Source: Lysobacterales bacterium
Lineage (GTDB): Bacteria > Pseudomonadota > Gammaproteobacteria > Xanthomonadales > SZUA-38
Assembly (NCBI GenBank): GCA_030065125.1
Contig: JASJDM010000061.1
Span: 1 to 39,864, forward strand
DNA: 39,864 nt
Direction of reading: 5' to 3'
The notes beneath the pieces are model-generated. The model was not told the DNA's origin. It saw nothing but the letters and a program-made list of their open reading frames with translations, and made no database searches. The number at the start of each line of letters is the position of its first letter. Within the stretch, counting starts at the first letter, position 1. Positions 7,891-16,794 of the stretch are shown here, piece after piece. The position numbers and the translations under genes were made by a program.

Positions 7891-10122
7891 TCAGGCGGCT
7901 GAATCCTTCAACTGATCGGCCAGTGGCAAACGCCGAATACGTTTGCCGGTGGCGGCGAAAACAGCGTTGGTCAGTGCCGGAGCCACCGGCGGCAGCGGGA
8001 TTTCTCCCACGCCGGTCGGGGTCTCGTCCCAGGGCAGGATGTGGGCTTCGAAGCGCTCGGGAACATCGGCTATCCGCGCCAGGGGGTACTGGTGAAAATT
8101 GCTTTGCTGGATCTGCCCGTCCTTGACGGTGATCTTCAGGTTCAACGCCGTGCTCAGCCCGTCTATGGTGGCGCCCTCGACCTGGGCCATGGCGGCGTTG
8201 GGATTCACCGCGTAGCCGCAATCCATGGCCGCCACGATGCGTTCGATGGTCAGCTGCCCCGCCTCGGACACCGAAACCTCGATGGCGTGGGCTGCGTATC
8301 CGCCGAAGGTGAAGTGACAGGCCAGCCCGATGCCCCGGCCCTTGGGCAGCGTTCGGCCGTAGCCGGCGCGATGGGCCACGAACTTCAACAGCCGGCTCAG
8401 CCGACCGGGATTGAAGGTGGGCCCGCCGTGACCGCCGTATGGCAGTTCTTCGGCATCACCCAGCAGGCGAAGCTGAAAGGCCAGCGGATCCTGGCCGGAG
8501 TGGTGGGCCAGTTCGTCGATAAAACTCTGGATGACAAAAGCGTTGACGGTGTGGGCCGGTGCCCGCCAGGAGCCCCGCGGCACGCCGGACTCCACCGGAA
8601 AATATTCCCGCTGCAGGTTGGCAACACGTCCCACGGGAAAGTCGTCTGAGTACAGCTCGGGCTTCCACATGTCTTCCTGGGGCACATTGGGTCGCCGGTA
8701 GTACTTGCTGGCGCTGGCCAGACGGTGTTTCCAGGCCGTTACCCGCCCGTTTTCATCCAGGCCGGCAATGAGCTGGTGGTGGCCCGCAGGCCGGTAGAAA
8801 TCGTTCTGCAGATCGTCCTCCCGGGTCCAGACCAGCTGCACCGGCAGGCCGGACGCCTGGGAGACCAGTGCCGCCTCGGCTGCATAGTCCACCGACAGGC
8901 GGCGTCCAAAGCCGCCGCCCACCCGGGTCATCTCCACCTGTATGTTCTCGCGGTCGATGCCGGTGACTCGGGACACCAGACGAGACACGCCGGAGGGCAT
9001 CTGGGTCGGCACGATGACGCGGCAACGCCCGTCTTCGACGTGGGCAAAACAATTCTGGGGCTCCAGCGGCGCGTGAGACACAAAAGGCACCACGTAATCG
9101 GCCTGGAAGGTGGAGCTGGCCTCATTCAAAGCGGCCTCCACGTCCCCATCGTCATGCACGATCTGGCCGCGGGTAGCCAACAGGTCGCGGCATTGCTGAT
9201 CGAAGCTGTCGGTGGATTCGTCGGCGTGGGGACCTTTTGACCATTGAATCTTCAGAGCGTTACGGCCCCTGATGGCCGCCCAGGTTGAATCGGCGATCAC
9301 CGCCACGCCACTGGCCAGGATGAAGTAGGGTTCCCCCGGCGCCGGCCCCGGGATGGGCACCACGTCGATGACGCCAGGGATCCTGCGGGCCGCCTCGTCA
9401 TCCAGGCTTTCCATGGCCCCGTCCAGATAGGGGCAGCGGGCCATGACCGCGTACTTCATTCCTTCCACCTGGGTATCCAGACCATAGCGGGTGCGGCCGG
9501 TAATGATGTCGTCAATATCGGTGGTGGTGTGGTGGCGGCCGGCAACCGTGAATTCTTTCACCGGCTTGAGCGTGGGTGCCTGCTCCGGCAGCGGGAGTTT
9601 TGACGCCTGCTCGATCAGGTCCGCGTAGCGCAGTCGATCGTTACCGTTGGGGTGAATGACGTGGCCGAGACGGCACCGGCACTGCTCAGCCGCAACACCC
9701 CAGTGCTGTCCGGCGGCCTGCTGCAGCACCGACCTGGCGCTGGCGCCCACCTCGCGCATATAGGTCCAGTTGCTGGTCAGGCCCGTGCTTCCGCCCACGC
9801 CCTGGCCGCCGTATTTCCAGGTGAAACCCTGCTCGGTTTTGACAATGCCCAGGGGCATCTGGCGTACCGAGACCTGGCTCCACTCCGCCTCCAGTTCCTC
9901 GGCAATCAGCATGGGCAGGGTCGTCTTGATGCCCTGGCCGATCTCGGGCTGGTTGCTGCCGATCACAACGCTGTTGTCGGCGTTGATGGTGATGAAAAAA
10001 CCGATCTGGCCCGAGCCGTTGGCCCCGGCCCGCGGCAGTGGAATACCAAACAGCAGCGCGCCCGAGGCGGTCAGGCCGCTGACCAGGAAATTGCGCCGGC
10101 TACGATTGATCTCAGCTTTCAC
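7891..10122 (-). CDS. Molybdopterin-binding subunit of a xanthine dehydrogenase-family oxidoreductase (IorB-like)
   Basis: 743 residues. The N-terminus carries a twin-arginine signal (SRRNFLV, then a hydrophobic stretch ending near PRAGA), so the folded cofactor-loaded enzyme is exported to the periplasm by Tat. Molybdenum hydroxylase features include the Gly-rich VGGGFGRR segment in the middle and a C-terminal GVGEIPLPP motif, whose Glu is the catalytic base position in this family. The layout matches IorB/aldehyde dehydrogenase large subunits, which hydroxylate N-heterocycles or oxidise aldehydes. It overlaps the [2Fe-2S] subunit gene by 11 bases. No FAD subunit or cytochrome c gene is nearby, so electrons probably pass from the iron-sulfur clusters to an acceptor encoded elsewhere. 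The substrate cannot be told from sequence. Confidence 0.93.
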   Translation of the reverse strand: MKAEINRSRRNFLVSGLTASGALLFGIPLPRAGANGSGQIGFFITINADNSVVIGSNQPEIGQGIKTTLPMLIAEELEAEWSQVSVRQMPLGIVKTEQGFTWKYGGQGVGGSTGLTSNWTYMREVGASARSVLQQAAGQHWGVAAEQCRCRLGHVIHPNGNDRLRYADLIEQASKLPLPEQAPTLKPVKEFTVAGRHHTTTDIDDIITGRTRYGLDTQVEGMKYAVMARCPYLDGAMESLDDEAARRIPGVIDVVPIPGPAPGEPYFILASGVAVIADSTWAAIRGRNALKIQWSKGPHADESTDSFDQQCRDLLATRGQIVHDDGDVEAALNEASSTFQADYVVPFVSHAPLEPQNCFAHVEDGRCRVIVPTQMPSGVSRLVSRVTGIDRENIQVEMTRVGGGFGRRLSVDYAAEAALVSQASGLPVQLVWTREDDLQNDFYRPAGHHQLIAGLDENGRVTAWKHRLASASKYYRRPNVPQEDMWKPELYSDDFPVGRVANLQREYFPVESGVPRGSWRAPAHTVNAFVIQSFIDELAHHSGQDPLAFQLRLLGDAEELPYGGHGGPTFNPGRLSRLLKFVAHRAGYGRTLPKGRGIGLACHFTFGGYAAHAIEVSVSEAGQLTIERIVAAMDCGYAVNPNAAMAQVEGATIDGLSTALNLKITVKDGQIQQSNFHQYPLARIADVPERFEAHILPWDETPTGVGEIPLPPVAPALTNAVFAATGKRIRRLPLADQLKDSAA

Positions 10123-10579
10123 GGCTTTCCTCCCGGATTTCAGCAGCCCGGTGAATGGCCTTGCGAACCCTGACGTAGGTGCCGCAGCGGCACAGGTTGG
10201 TGATATTGGCGTTGATGGTCTCGTCAGTTGGCGCGGGATGGGTTTCGAGAAACGAGGCCACGGCCATGATATGGCCAGGTTGGCAGTAGCCGCACTGGGG
10301 AACGTCGAGTTCCCGCCAGGCCTGCTGGACCGGGTGAGAGCCGTCTTCGGACAGGCCTTCGATGGTGGTCACCTGCCGGCCCGTTGCGGCGGATACCGGC
10401 AGCGTGCACGCGGTCAGGGCCCGGCCGTCCAGATGGATCATGCAGGCTCCGCAAACCCCGATGCCGCAGCCGTACTTGGCGCCGGTCAGCCCAAGTTGAT
10501 CCCGCAACACCCACAGCAGCGGCGTATCGCCTGGGCCGTCATACTGTATTGATTCACCGTTGACAGAAAACCTGATCAT
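10112..10579 (-). CDS. (2Fe-2S)-binding subunit of the same oxidoreductase (IorA-like)
   Basis: 155 residues. A plant-type ferredoxin motif (CGIGVCGACMIHL, with a later Cys in TACTLPV) binds the first cluster. The second cluster is ligated by CGYCQPGH and CRCGTYVRVRKA in the helical C-terminal domain. It has no export signal of its own; in Tat-exported molybdenum hydroxylases the small subunit travels with the large one. It is the first gene of the probable operon IorA-IorB-AraC-serine hydrolase. ATG at 10579 with a weak AGCAGG upstream. Confidence 0.93.
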   Translation of the reverse strand: MIRFSVNGESIQYDGPGDTPLLWVLRDQLGLTGAKYGCGIGVCGACMIHLDGRALTACTLPVSAATGRQVTTIEGLSEDGSHPVQQAWRELDVPQCGYCQPGHIMAVASFLETHPAPTDETINANITNLCRCGTYVRVRKAIHRAAEIREESRES

Positions 10580-10668
10580 CGCCTGCTTACCCCTGTTGCC
10601 TGGGCTGAACCATAGCGGGCGTTCCTGCGGACACCCAGTGGAGGAAGTAACAGCTATTGGCAGCGACA

Positions 10669-10706
10669 GGGAGTGCTCCCGCTGTACTGCGCTGATTCAG
10701 CTGAAT
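10669..10706. promoter_or_regulatory. Two inverted repeats upstream of the IorA-like gene
   Basis: GGGAG-TG-CTCCC (10669-10680) and the perfect 12-base palindrome ATTCAGCTGAAT (10695-10706) lie about 90-127 bases upstream of the IorA start. They may be operator sites for the operon's AraC regulator or another factor. No convincing -35/-10 pair was identified. This is a positional suggestion only. Confidence 0.22.
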
Positions 10707-10782
10707 TAGGGCCATATTCGCATTTCCCGGGTACCTTTTGCAGGCAAAAAAGCGCGATTGGTCAACGGATGTGCAATCTCCA

Positions 10783-11055
10783 TCACTCCTCAAATCCATT
10801 GGCGAACACGAAATCGGGGGCCTCGGGGGCACGGGCGGCCCAGAATCCACCTGCCATGGATCAGGGACCGCCGCTGGCCGGCTGATCGGTGACGCTGATG
10901 TCCCCCATGCTGAACCCCGCGGAGAATTCTCCACCCAGAGCTTGTCGACCCCCGGCTGTCATAGTGCCCTGGGTGACTTGGGAGAGCCGGAGCCGCCGAA
11001 CCCGGACCGTAATGAAAAAGGGCCATGCCAACGTCAGAAATTCGGATCGGTACAT
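10783..11055 (-). pseudogene. Small Gly-rich secreted protein with C-terminal GFE motif, interrupted by in-frame TGA
   Basis: The ATG at 11055 has an excellent ribosome site (GGAGGA, six bases upstream). A hydrophobic N-terminus (LTLAWPFFITV) is followed by Gly-rich segments (GGEFSAGFSMG). A TGA at 10861-10863 stops the frame, but the same frame continues for exactly 25 codons, reading SMAGGFWAARAPEAPD then FVFANGFEE and a stop. The continuation carries both hallmarks of the small secreted family found at 20517, 28019 and 39420: a GGFW-like segment and the terminal xFxNGFE motif. The simplest reading is a recent nonsense mutation, perhaps TGG to TGA. A sequencing error or read-through is possible. 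No large partner gene is adjacent. Confidence 0.7.
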
Positions 11056-11375
11056 CGTTTTTCCTCCAGTTTTCCCCGCCTTTTACTAAGGTTAAATACG
11101 TTAACAAGGCGAAAGCGCACAGAAGGGTTTTGAAGAAATCCGGAAGAAATCCGGGGTCAACCATTAGCCAGCCGTAATCAGATCTTGCATTGCCACCTTT
11201 TTAAGTTTCCGCGCGGTAACTCGGTGTGTCATTTCAGGTCTTGTATTGCCACGTATTGGGGTGCCCTACCTGACCTTGGCCCTTGCGCACCAGGCGACGG
11301 CGACTGAGCCACCCAGTTGGTGGATTTCAGCAAGTTTCGGACGCTTGTCCCGCAGACCGTCACGACGAGAACTCG
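11056..11375. other. Intergenic stretch with a short imperfect direct repeat
   Basis: No convincing gene in 320 bases. An imperfect 19-base direct repeat, CAGATCTTGCATTGCCACC (11179-11197) and CAGGTCTTGTATTGCCACG (11235-11253), matches at 16 of 19 positions with a 56-base offset. The segment AAATCCGGAAGAAATCCGGGGTCA (just before 11160) contains a tandem AAATCCGG. These look like remnants of small mobile or REP-type elements, but no terminal structure can be defined. Confidence 0.35.
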
Positions 11376-12098
11376 TTACGGTTTCGAGTCACCCGGACGA
11401 TCACGACCTCCCTTGGCGGCTGGAAGCGTGGTGGGAGGTGGACGGCGGCGACGACTCAAGAATGCCACCTTTGGCTGGCGTCTCCACGCAATGATGCGGT
11501 TCCGATTCTGGCGCGCTGGCCCCTGGTCATTTATTAACGGTGCGAGAGCGAACTTGGCGGCAGCCAGGCCGGAAAAGTACAAATACCCGCTGGCGATCAT
11601 GGTGTAGTGAATTTCTGTCGCGTCGACTTCATGAATGAACACCAGCCCTGGGCCCGCGAGTCTCCCTCCGATGGAATAGCAGACAAACCAAAGTATCACG
11701 GACCCCCCCCAAAGCGCCGCGTAAGGCTTTTGCGCCTTGTCAGACAGGCCGCTTTTAACCAGGGGAACCTTGCTCAATACCAGCATGATGCCGGCGATGA
11801 GCGGCGTCCACGATTGGGATAGGTAGGTGAGGCCAGCGAAGACTGACAGGTAAGTCAGTAACAGCAACGTTGCCAGGAACCAACGCAAGCGCCAGGACTC
11901 GGCCATTACCACGAATCCCAGGAAATGGCCGCAGTGAACGGCGAGTAACTCCAGTTGGAAAACACCCTGGATTTCCGCCACTCGACCGCGGGAAAAGTGG
12001 TCGGCAAAAACCCAGACGACCAGAAAAATGCCGGCCATCAACGCGTCAAACGCGGCATGGCTGATGCCATCCAGAATCTTTTGAATTCCCTTTTTCAT
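11376..12098 (-). CDS. Multi-pass membrane protein of unknown function with an odd basic tail
   Basis: 240 residues, not recognised. Residues 1-195 contain about six hydrophobic segments (for example AGIFLVVWVFA, FLATLLLLTYLSVF, VILWFVCYSIGG and YLYFSGLAAAKFALAPL), indicating an inner-membrane protein. The last 45 residues are Arg/Pro-rich and low in complexity (SRRRRPPPTT), unlike the rest. They probably come from read-through into non-coding or mobile-element DNA after loss of the original stop, which would place the ancestral end near 11510. The ATG at 12098 has no strong ribosome site. The gene stands alone between the interrupted small gene and the FG-GAP gene. Confidence 0.6.
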   Translation of the reverse strand: MKKGIQKILDGISHAAFDALMAGIFLVVWVFADHFSRGRVAEIQGVFQLELLAVHCGHFLGFVVMAESWRLRWFLATLLLLTYLSVFAGLTYLSQSWTPLIAGIMLVLSKVPLVKSGLSDKAQKPYAALWGGSVILWFVCYSIGGRLAGPGLVFIHEVDATEIHYTMIASGYLYFSGLAAAKFALAPLINDQGPARQNRNRIIAWRRQPKVAFLSRRRRPPPTTLPAAKGGRDRPGDSKP

Positions 12099-12185
12099 CG
12101 ATTCTGTGGCCTGCTCCGCTGACCTTCAATTGACATTAACGCTCGCATGAATGAAACGCGCACTGGCCATCCAGGCGGGACGGCA

Positions 12186-14837
12186 TCACCGATCCTGCCC
12201 AGCAGGATTCTCAAACCCGTCCCTGAAAATATCCGCGCCTGTAATTTCGATGGTGAACTGCTGGAGTGCTGAGGTGTCCTGGCCGCCGTTTGCCACGCCG
12301 CCGTCGTCGGTGGCCACTACCTGGAAGGTGCTGGCGCCACGGGCCCCGGGGGCCGGTGTGAAGTGGAGGTTGCCGCTGGCGTCCACCATCGGCGGCTGTT
12401 CGAACAGCGAGCTATCGGAAACCCCGGTGACGCTCAGGCTGACCATTTGACCCGTCTCATCCGGCGCGCCAGCGTAGGTTACCGCCCAGTTGGGGATGGA
12501 CTGGGCTCCGGCGTCCATGGGGATCGGCGGTGGGTCCGAGGCCAGGAATGTGGGCGGGTCGTTCACCGGATTGACCGTGATGGTGAAGGCCTGGAACGCC
12601 GAGGTGTCGGCGCCGCCGTTGGCAATGCCGCCGTTGTCCACCACCCGCAGATCAAAGGTGCTGGTCCCGCTGGTGTCCGGCGCCGGGTTGTACACGAGGT
12701 GACCCAGGGCGTCGACGGTGGGCAGCACGGAAAACAGACCGGGGTTTGAAATGTTGCCGACCTGCCACGCCAGGGGGATCTGGCCGGACTCGCTGGGCGG
12801 CCCGGGATCAAAGGTGGCCCAGTTCTGGAGAGTCACCCCGCCGGGGTCTTCGTTGACCACCGGCGGATGGCTGGCAAGGAAGGACGGCGCGTCATTGACC
12901 GCTTCGATGTGGGCGCTGACCTGCAGCAGGTTGTCGTCGTTGGAAAACCCCCCGCGGCCGCCGATAAAGGGCGTGATGTCGTAGACCCCCGGGCCGGCAG
13001 AGTGCAGCCGGCCGTCCCATAACCTGACGGTCAGGGGCCCCGGCTCCCCCGAAAAGTTCTCGGCGGGGAAGAATCGCAGACGGTCGGTCGCCTGGATGAC
13101 CTGGGCGTCGACGTCCGAAACCCCCGTGGGGATAGCGGACCAGGTCACCCCGTCGCTGCCGAACTGCCACTGGCCCTGGTCTGGCGTGCTGTCATTTCCG
13201 ACCACCGCCACGCCGGCCATGGGCTCGTGGTCCAGGTAGTTCTGGGCCAGGGCGATGTCGATACGGCTGCCGGGCGAGAAGGGATCGTCTTCCAGTTCAT
13301 CGAACAGCCGGGCCAGATTGCCCGAGGCAAAGGGGGCGCTGTTGCCAAACACCACGAGGGCGCCGCCCTTATTGTTCTCATGGTTGGCTGCACCCAGGGC
13401 GACATCGTCAATGCCGTCGCCGTTTAGGTCATCGCCAGCGGCCATGCTGTCCGGTGTAAACCGGTTTGTCGCTATACCGTCGGCTGTGATTTGCGTTACC
13501 GCCGACGCGTTCAGACCGTAGGGGTCGAACAGTCCCGGGAACCCCTGCCGGTTTCCGAAAACGACAAAAGCGATGCCAGAATCCCGGTCGGAAATCATCA
13601 GGTCATCGATGCCGTCTCCGTTGAAATCGCCGGCACCGCGGAGGTGCGTGTTAACGATGGGAATCGAAAACCCGTTGCTGCCGTCAAGGCTGGACGTACT
13701 GATTATGGCAGGTGGACTCTCCTGGCCAAATACCACGGCCGACTGAACCCCACTCACCGCCAGGTCGTCGAATCCGTCTGCATTGACGTCACCCACGAAC
13801 CGTACGTATGAGCCGATGGTTGCCTCAGCAGTTCCAGTGATCTGCAAACCATTGCTCCCGTTCAGTCCGGCAAGAGAAACCGAAGACGCTGTTAGAGATT
13901 CGCTGCCAAACAACAGGTACCCGGCGCCAGCATCCTCATCGCCGGTGTCAACCCCTGGAGCCCCGATGGCAATGTCAGCCAGTCCGTCTCCGTTGAAATC
14001 TCCGCCGCCTGCAACAGAAGCGCCAATCTGATCGGCTGCATCCAGGCCGTTGATGACGAAACCATTGGTTCCGTCGAGGTCGCGAACCGCCAACGTTGAG
14101 GAAAATCCCAGGGCGCTGCCGTAAACCACGTAAACTTTTCCGGCGGCCGGGAACTCCAGGATCTCAAGGCCGACGCGCCGAATAGTGGTCATCCCGGGGG
14201 CGCCAGTCACAACGTCGTCGATGCCGTCCCCATTGATGTCACCTGCTCCGGCCACCGAGGAACCGACACGGCCGCCCTCCTGGTCGCCTAGGAGTGCCAG
14301 CCCTCTGGTGACGGGGGCTGGCACCTGCGCGTAGAAACCGACCGGGCCACCGAAATGGATGTGGGTCGCTCCTGCTCGGTACAGCCCTCCCGGGCTGGAC
14401 TGGAAATTTCCAAACACCAGGTCGCGCCAACCGTCCGCGTTGAAATCACCGATTCCGTCAATAGGGTCTCCCAGGCGGGGCGCATCTCCAGAGCCAAAGA
14501 TCTTGTAACCGTTGTAGCCATCGAAGTCGTTCATGTCGAAGCGTGCGGGATACGGGACCAATGATCCGTGGATCAGCGCGACCGATCCCGCAGGCAATCC
14601 GCCACCCCCCAGGTACTCGCTTTGCGTGCCAATCATCAGATCGGCCAATCCATCCCCATTGACGTCTCCACCCATGGCAACGTCCATCCCGGAAAAGTGC
14701 CCTGGTGTCTCGCCCACGATCACAAATCCGTCCAGGCCGTTGACGTTGCGAACTGAAACAACATCCTGCAACTGCGCGTCTGCGTTCCAGAAGCACGCCG
14801 TCAACGCGAGAACCATACAAATCCGACCGAGGGGCAT
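12186..14837 (-). CDS. Exported FG-GAP (integrin-like) propeller protein with C-terminal GFE motif
   Basis: 883 residues with a signal peptide (about 1-21, ending NADA). The N-terminal half holds seven FG-GAP repeats, each with a calcium-binding loop of the D-x-N-x-D-G-x-x-D type (DVNGDGLADL, DFNADGWRDL, DINGDGIDDV, DFNGDGLADI, DVNADGFDDL, DFNGDGIDDL, DLNGDGIDDV). This predicts a seven-bladed propeller. The C-terminal half has at least two cadherin-like modules joined by VNPVNDPPTF-type linkers, with GGxDTSAxQxFTI repeats. It ends with IFRDGFE plus nine residues, the motif shared with other exported proteins here. Likely surface or secreted, perhaps adhesive; function inferred from fold only. 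Confidence 0.88.
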   Translation of the reverse strand: MPLGRICMVLALTACFWNADAQLQDVVSVRNVNGLDGFVIVGETPGHFSGMDVAMGGDVNGDGLADLMIGTQSEYLGGGGLPAGSVALIHGSLVPYPARFDMNDFDGYNGYKIFGSGDAPRLGDPIDGIGDFNADGWRDLVFGNFQSSPGGLYRAGATHIHFGGPVGFYAQVPAPVTRGLALLGDQEGGRVGSSVAGAGDINGDGIDDVVTGAPGMTTIRRVGLEILEFPAAGKVYVVYGSALGFSSTLAVRDLDGTNGFVINGLDAADQIGASVAGGGDFNGDGLADIAIGAPGVDTGDEDAGAGYLLFGSESLTASSVSLAGLNGSNGLQITGTAEATIGSYVRFVGDVNADGFDDLAVSGVQSAVVFGQESPPAIISTSSLDGSNGFSIPIVNTHLRGAGDFNGDGIDDLMISDRDSGIAFVVFGNRQGFPGLFDPYGLNASAVTQITADGIATNRFTPDSMAAGDDLNGDGIDDVALGAANHENNKGGALVVFGNSAPFASGNLARLFDELEDDPFSPGSRIDIALAQNYLDHEPMAGVAVVGNDSTPDQGQWQFGSDGVTWSAIPTGVSDVDAQVIQATDRLRFFPAENFSGEPGPLTVRLWDGRLHSAGPGVYDITPFIGGRGGFSNDDNLLQVSAHIEAVNDAPSFLASHPPVVNEDPGGVTLQNWATFDPGPPSESGQIPLAWQVGNISNPGLFSVLPTVDALGHLVYNPAPDTSGTSTFDLRVVDNGGIANGGADTSAFQAFTITVNPVNDPPTFLASDPPPIPMDAGAQSIPNWAVTYAGAPDETGQMVSLSVTGVSDSSLFEQPPMVDASGNLHFTPAPGARGASTFQVVATDDGGVANGGQDTSALQQFTIEITGADIFRDGFENPAGQDR

Positions 14838-15083
14838 GGCGGTTTCCTATTTCCTGTCAATTCCCAATGTCTAATGCGCCACGCATTGAAAACTGCACAT
14901 CCTGGTTGGACAGGTCAGCCGTGGTGGCCTTTGGACAACGTTTTCAATAGACGGGAAACCTGCTGGCAGCTTGCCAGTCAGGAAGCGCCCGATGATTAGA
15001 CAAGTTCGCTTCGGCGAGCAACGTGACATTTTCGACTTGCAGACCGCCGAACCGGGCTGACCGAACAGTAGCGGTTCGGAGTA

Positions 15084-16598
15084 TCAGAGTCCGGGCGCCG
15101 CGCCTTCCGTTTCAAACCCATCCTGGAAGATCTCCGGGGGTAGTGGTACCGGCTGACTGTAACGGGCTGCAAAGCCGTCGATGGTCTGGGGCGTCAACTT
15201 CAGCTCGGCGGCTCCCGGATCGAAATCCACCGCCATACGGTAGGACCCCGCCATGGCCAGGTCGCCTCCGGAGACCGGGGAGATTGCTTCAATGGAACAA
15301 TGTGCCTGGCCGCTGAAGTTTCGCGTACCGGGCAGGTGATGGGCGCTGATCAGAGCACCGTCAGGCTGATAGTGAGCAAACCAGCAGTCTCCGCCGCTGG
15401 TTTCAGAAACCAGCTCCGAAACGCCGATGCCGGTGTCAAAGTCCGCGCGGCCGCTGAAGCTGCCGCCGACGGTGAGCCTGCCATCATTCTGCACGTGGAT
15501 ATCGAAAACCTGCTGGGTGACTGGGCCGGCGATGAATCCGATCCAGTTCAGGTCGCCCGTTGGGTCAAACCTGGCCAGGTACAGGTCCAGACTGGAATCG
15601 GAATCACCCAACACCTGATCCACGGGATCGGGATCGAAATCAACTTCGCCAAAAAACATGCCGGTGGCATACACGTTGCCGGCTATGTCCACGCCCAGGC
15701 CGAAAATCTCGGCGCGCAGCGAACCCGGTTGTCCCTCGGTGACCCTCACCCACTGGAATACTCCCGCCGCGTTGTACTTGACGAGATACGCCGCGGTGCC
15801 GCCGGTGGCCACCGTATTTCCGCTGAACACGACGTTACCCTCCGCCTGCCCGCCCACGAACACGTTGTCCAGGCTGTCGACGGCAAGGCCGTGCGCCGAT
15901 TCTGATTGCGCAATTCCGCTGGGCGAGACCTGTTCAAACGAGTGCGCCCAGGCAAGGCTGCCTGCGCTTGAATACTTGGCCACGAAGGCGTCTTCGTCGA
16001 TGCCTGCAACCAGTTCGGAAACGCCCGGGCCCGGGTCCACGTCGACCGTACCGTTGATGATCCCGGAGAGAATAATGGCGTCATCGGAGTCGATCTCCAG
16101 ATGGTGGGGGTCATCGTCGCCGCTGCCACCAAAAGAAAACCCCCACAGCAGGTTGCCGCTGGCATCGAGCTTCACCAGGAACAGGTCGCTTTGAGCGACG
16201 GGTACCAGCGTCAGCGTACCGTCCACCACCAGGGTATCGCTGAACGTGCCCGCCACGATGACGTTGTCATTGCTGTCCGTGACAATGTCGGTGACGCGGC
16301 CCTGGGCCTCGAAGTGCTTGACCCACAGGAAATCTCCCGCGGCATCGAACTTGACCAGGTAGGAATCGGTCGACGTGGCGGTGCGCTCGGCCACACCCGG
16401 GCCGGGGTCAAAGTCCACGGTCAGACCAAAGTCGCCGCCCGCGTAGACATTGTCCTGGGAATCAACCGCAACCGCCAAGGTACGGTCCTGAAACGCAAAA
16501 TCGCCAAGATTGTTGACCCACATCGGGACCGACGGCGGCGACGCCTGGGCCGAGGCGAGGCCGGTCAGCGCCAGCCAGAGTAGAAAGATACGAGCCAT
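15084..16598 (-). CDS. Exported SBBP-repeat beta-propeller protein with C-terminal GFE motif
   Basis: 504 residues from the ATG at 16598, chosen because it begins a clean signal peptide (MARIFLLWLALTGLASAQA) with AAAGGA upstream. The open frame extends to 16826, but that extension has no signal and overlaps the divergent sigma factor gene. The body is a series of SBBP-type repeats (D-S-x-D-N-V-Y-A-G-G; FDPGPGV; YLVKFDAAG), a known propeller-forming family of exported proteins. The C-terminus reads PEIFQDGFE plus eight residues, the shared motif. It is divergent from the ECF sigma gene, so it is a candidate for its regulon. No enzyme motif is seen. Confidence 0.87.
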   Translation of the reverse strand: MARIFLLWLALTGLASAQASPPSVPMWVNNLGDFAFQDRTLAVAVDSQDNVYAGGDFGLTVDFDPGPGVAERTATSTDSYLVKFDAAGDFLWVKHFEAQGRVTDIVTDSNDNVIVAGTFSDTLVVDGTLTLVPVAQSDLFLVKLDASGNLLWGFSFGGSGDDDPHHLEIDSDDAIILSGIINGTVDVDPGPGVSELVAGIDEDAFVAKYSSAGSLAWAHSFEQVSPSGIAQSESAHGLAVDSLDNVFVGGQAEGNVVFSGNTVATGGTAAYLVKYNAAGVFQWVRVTEGQPGSLRAEIFGLGVDIAGNVYATGMFFGEVDFDPDPVDQVLGDSDSSLDLYLARFDPTGDLNWIGFIAGPVTQQVFDIHVQNDGRLTVGGSFSGRADFDTGIGVSELVSETSGGDCWFAHYQPDGALISAHHLPGTRNFSGQAHCSIEAISPVSGGDLAMAGSYRMAVDFDPGAAELKLTPQTIDGFAARYSQPVPLPPEIFQDGFETEGAAPGL

Positions 16599-16794
16599 GA
16601 AGAGAATCCTTTGAGACTTTTGATATGCAATGCATGGCGCTTGCCAAAGCGCACACGCCGGCTGGCTAATGGGTGACTCCAGAAATCGACCCCAGAAATC
16701 TCGCCCGTATCCCTGATAAAATCGCGTTTTGTTGCAGCCGGGAAGCGGCCCGGAAAATTGCACCAAGGAATCCACGGGTTCTCGGTCCAGGGAC
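16599..16794. promoter_or_regulatory. Divergent intergenic region between SBBP protein and ECF sigma factor
   Basis: 196 bases serve both directions. A hairpin GCGCTT-GCCA-AAGCGC lies at 16637-16652. A direct repeat CCAGAAATC occurs twice (near 16678 and 16692). A possible -10 (TAAAAT, 16717-16722) precedes the sigma gene, but no good -35 was seen. The repeat is a plausible site for an activator or for autoregulation by the sigma factor. Confidence 0.3.

Noticed and set aside
10738..11133. Plus-strand ORF across the interrupted small gene
   Set aside because: No ribosome site or recognisable composition; the minus strand has strong translation signals and family motifs.
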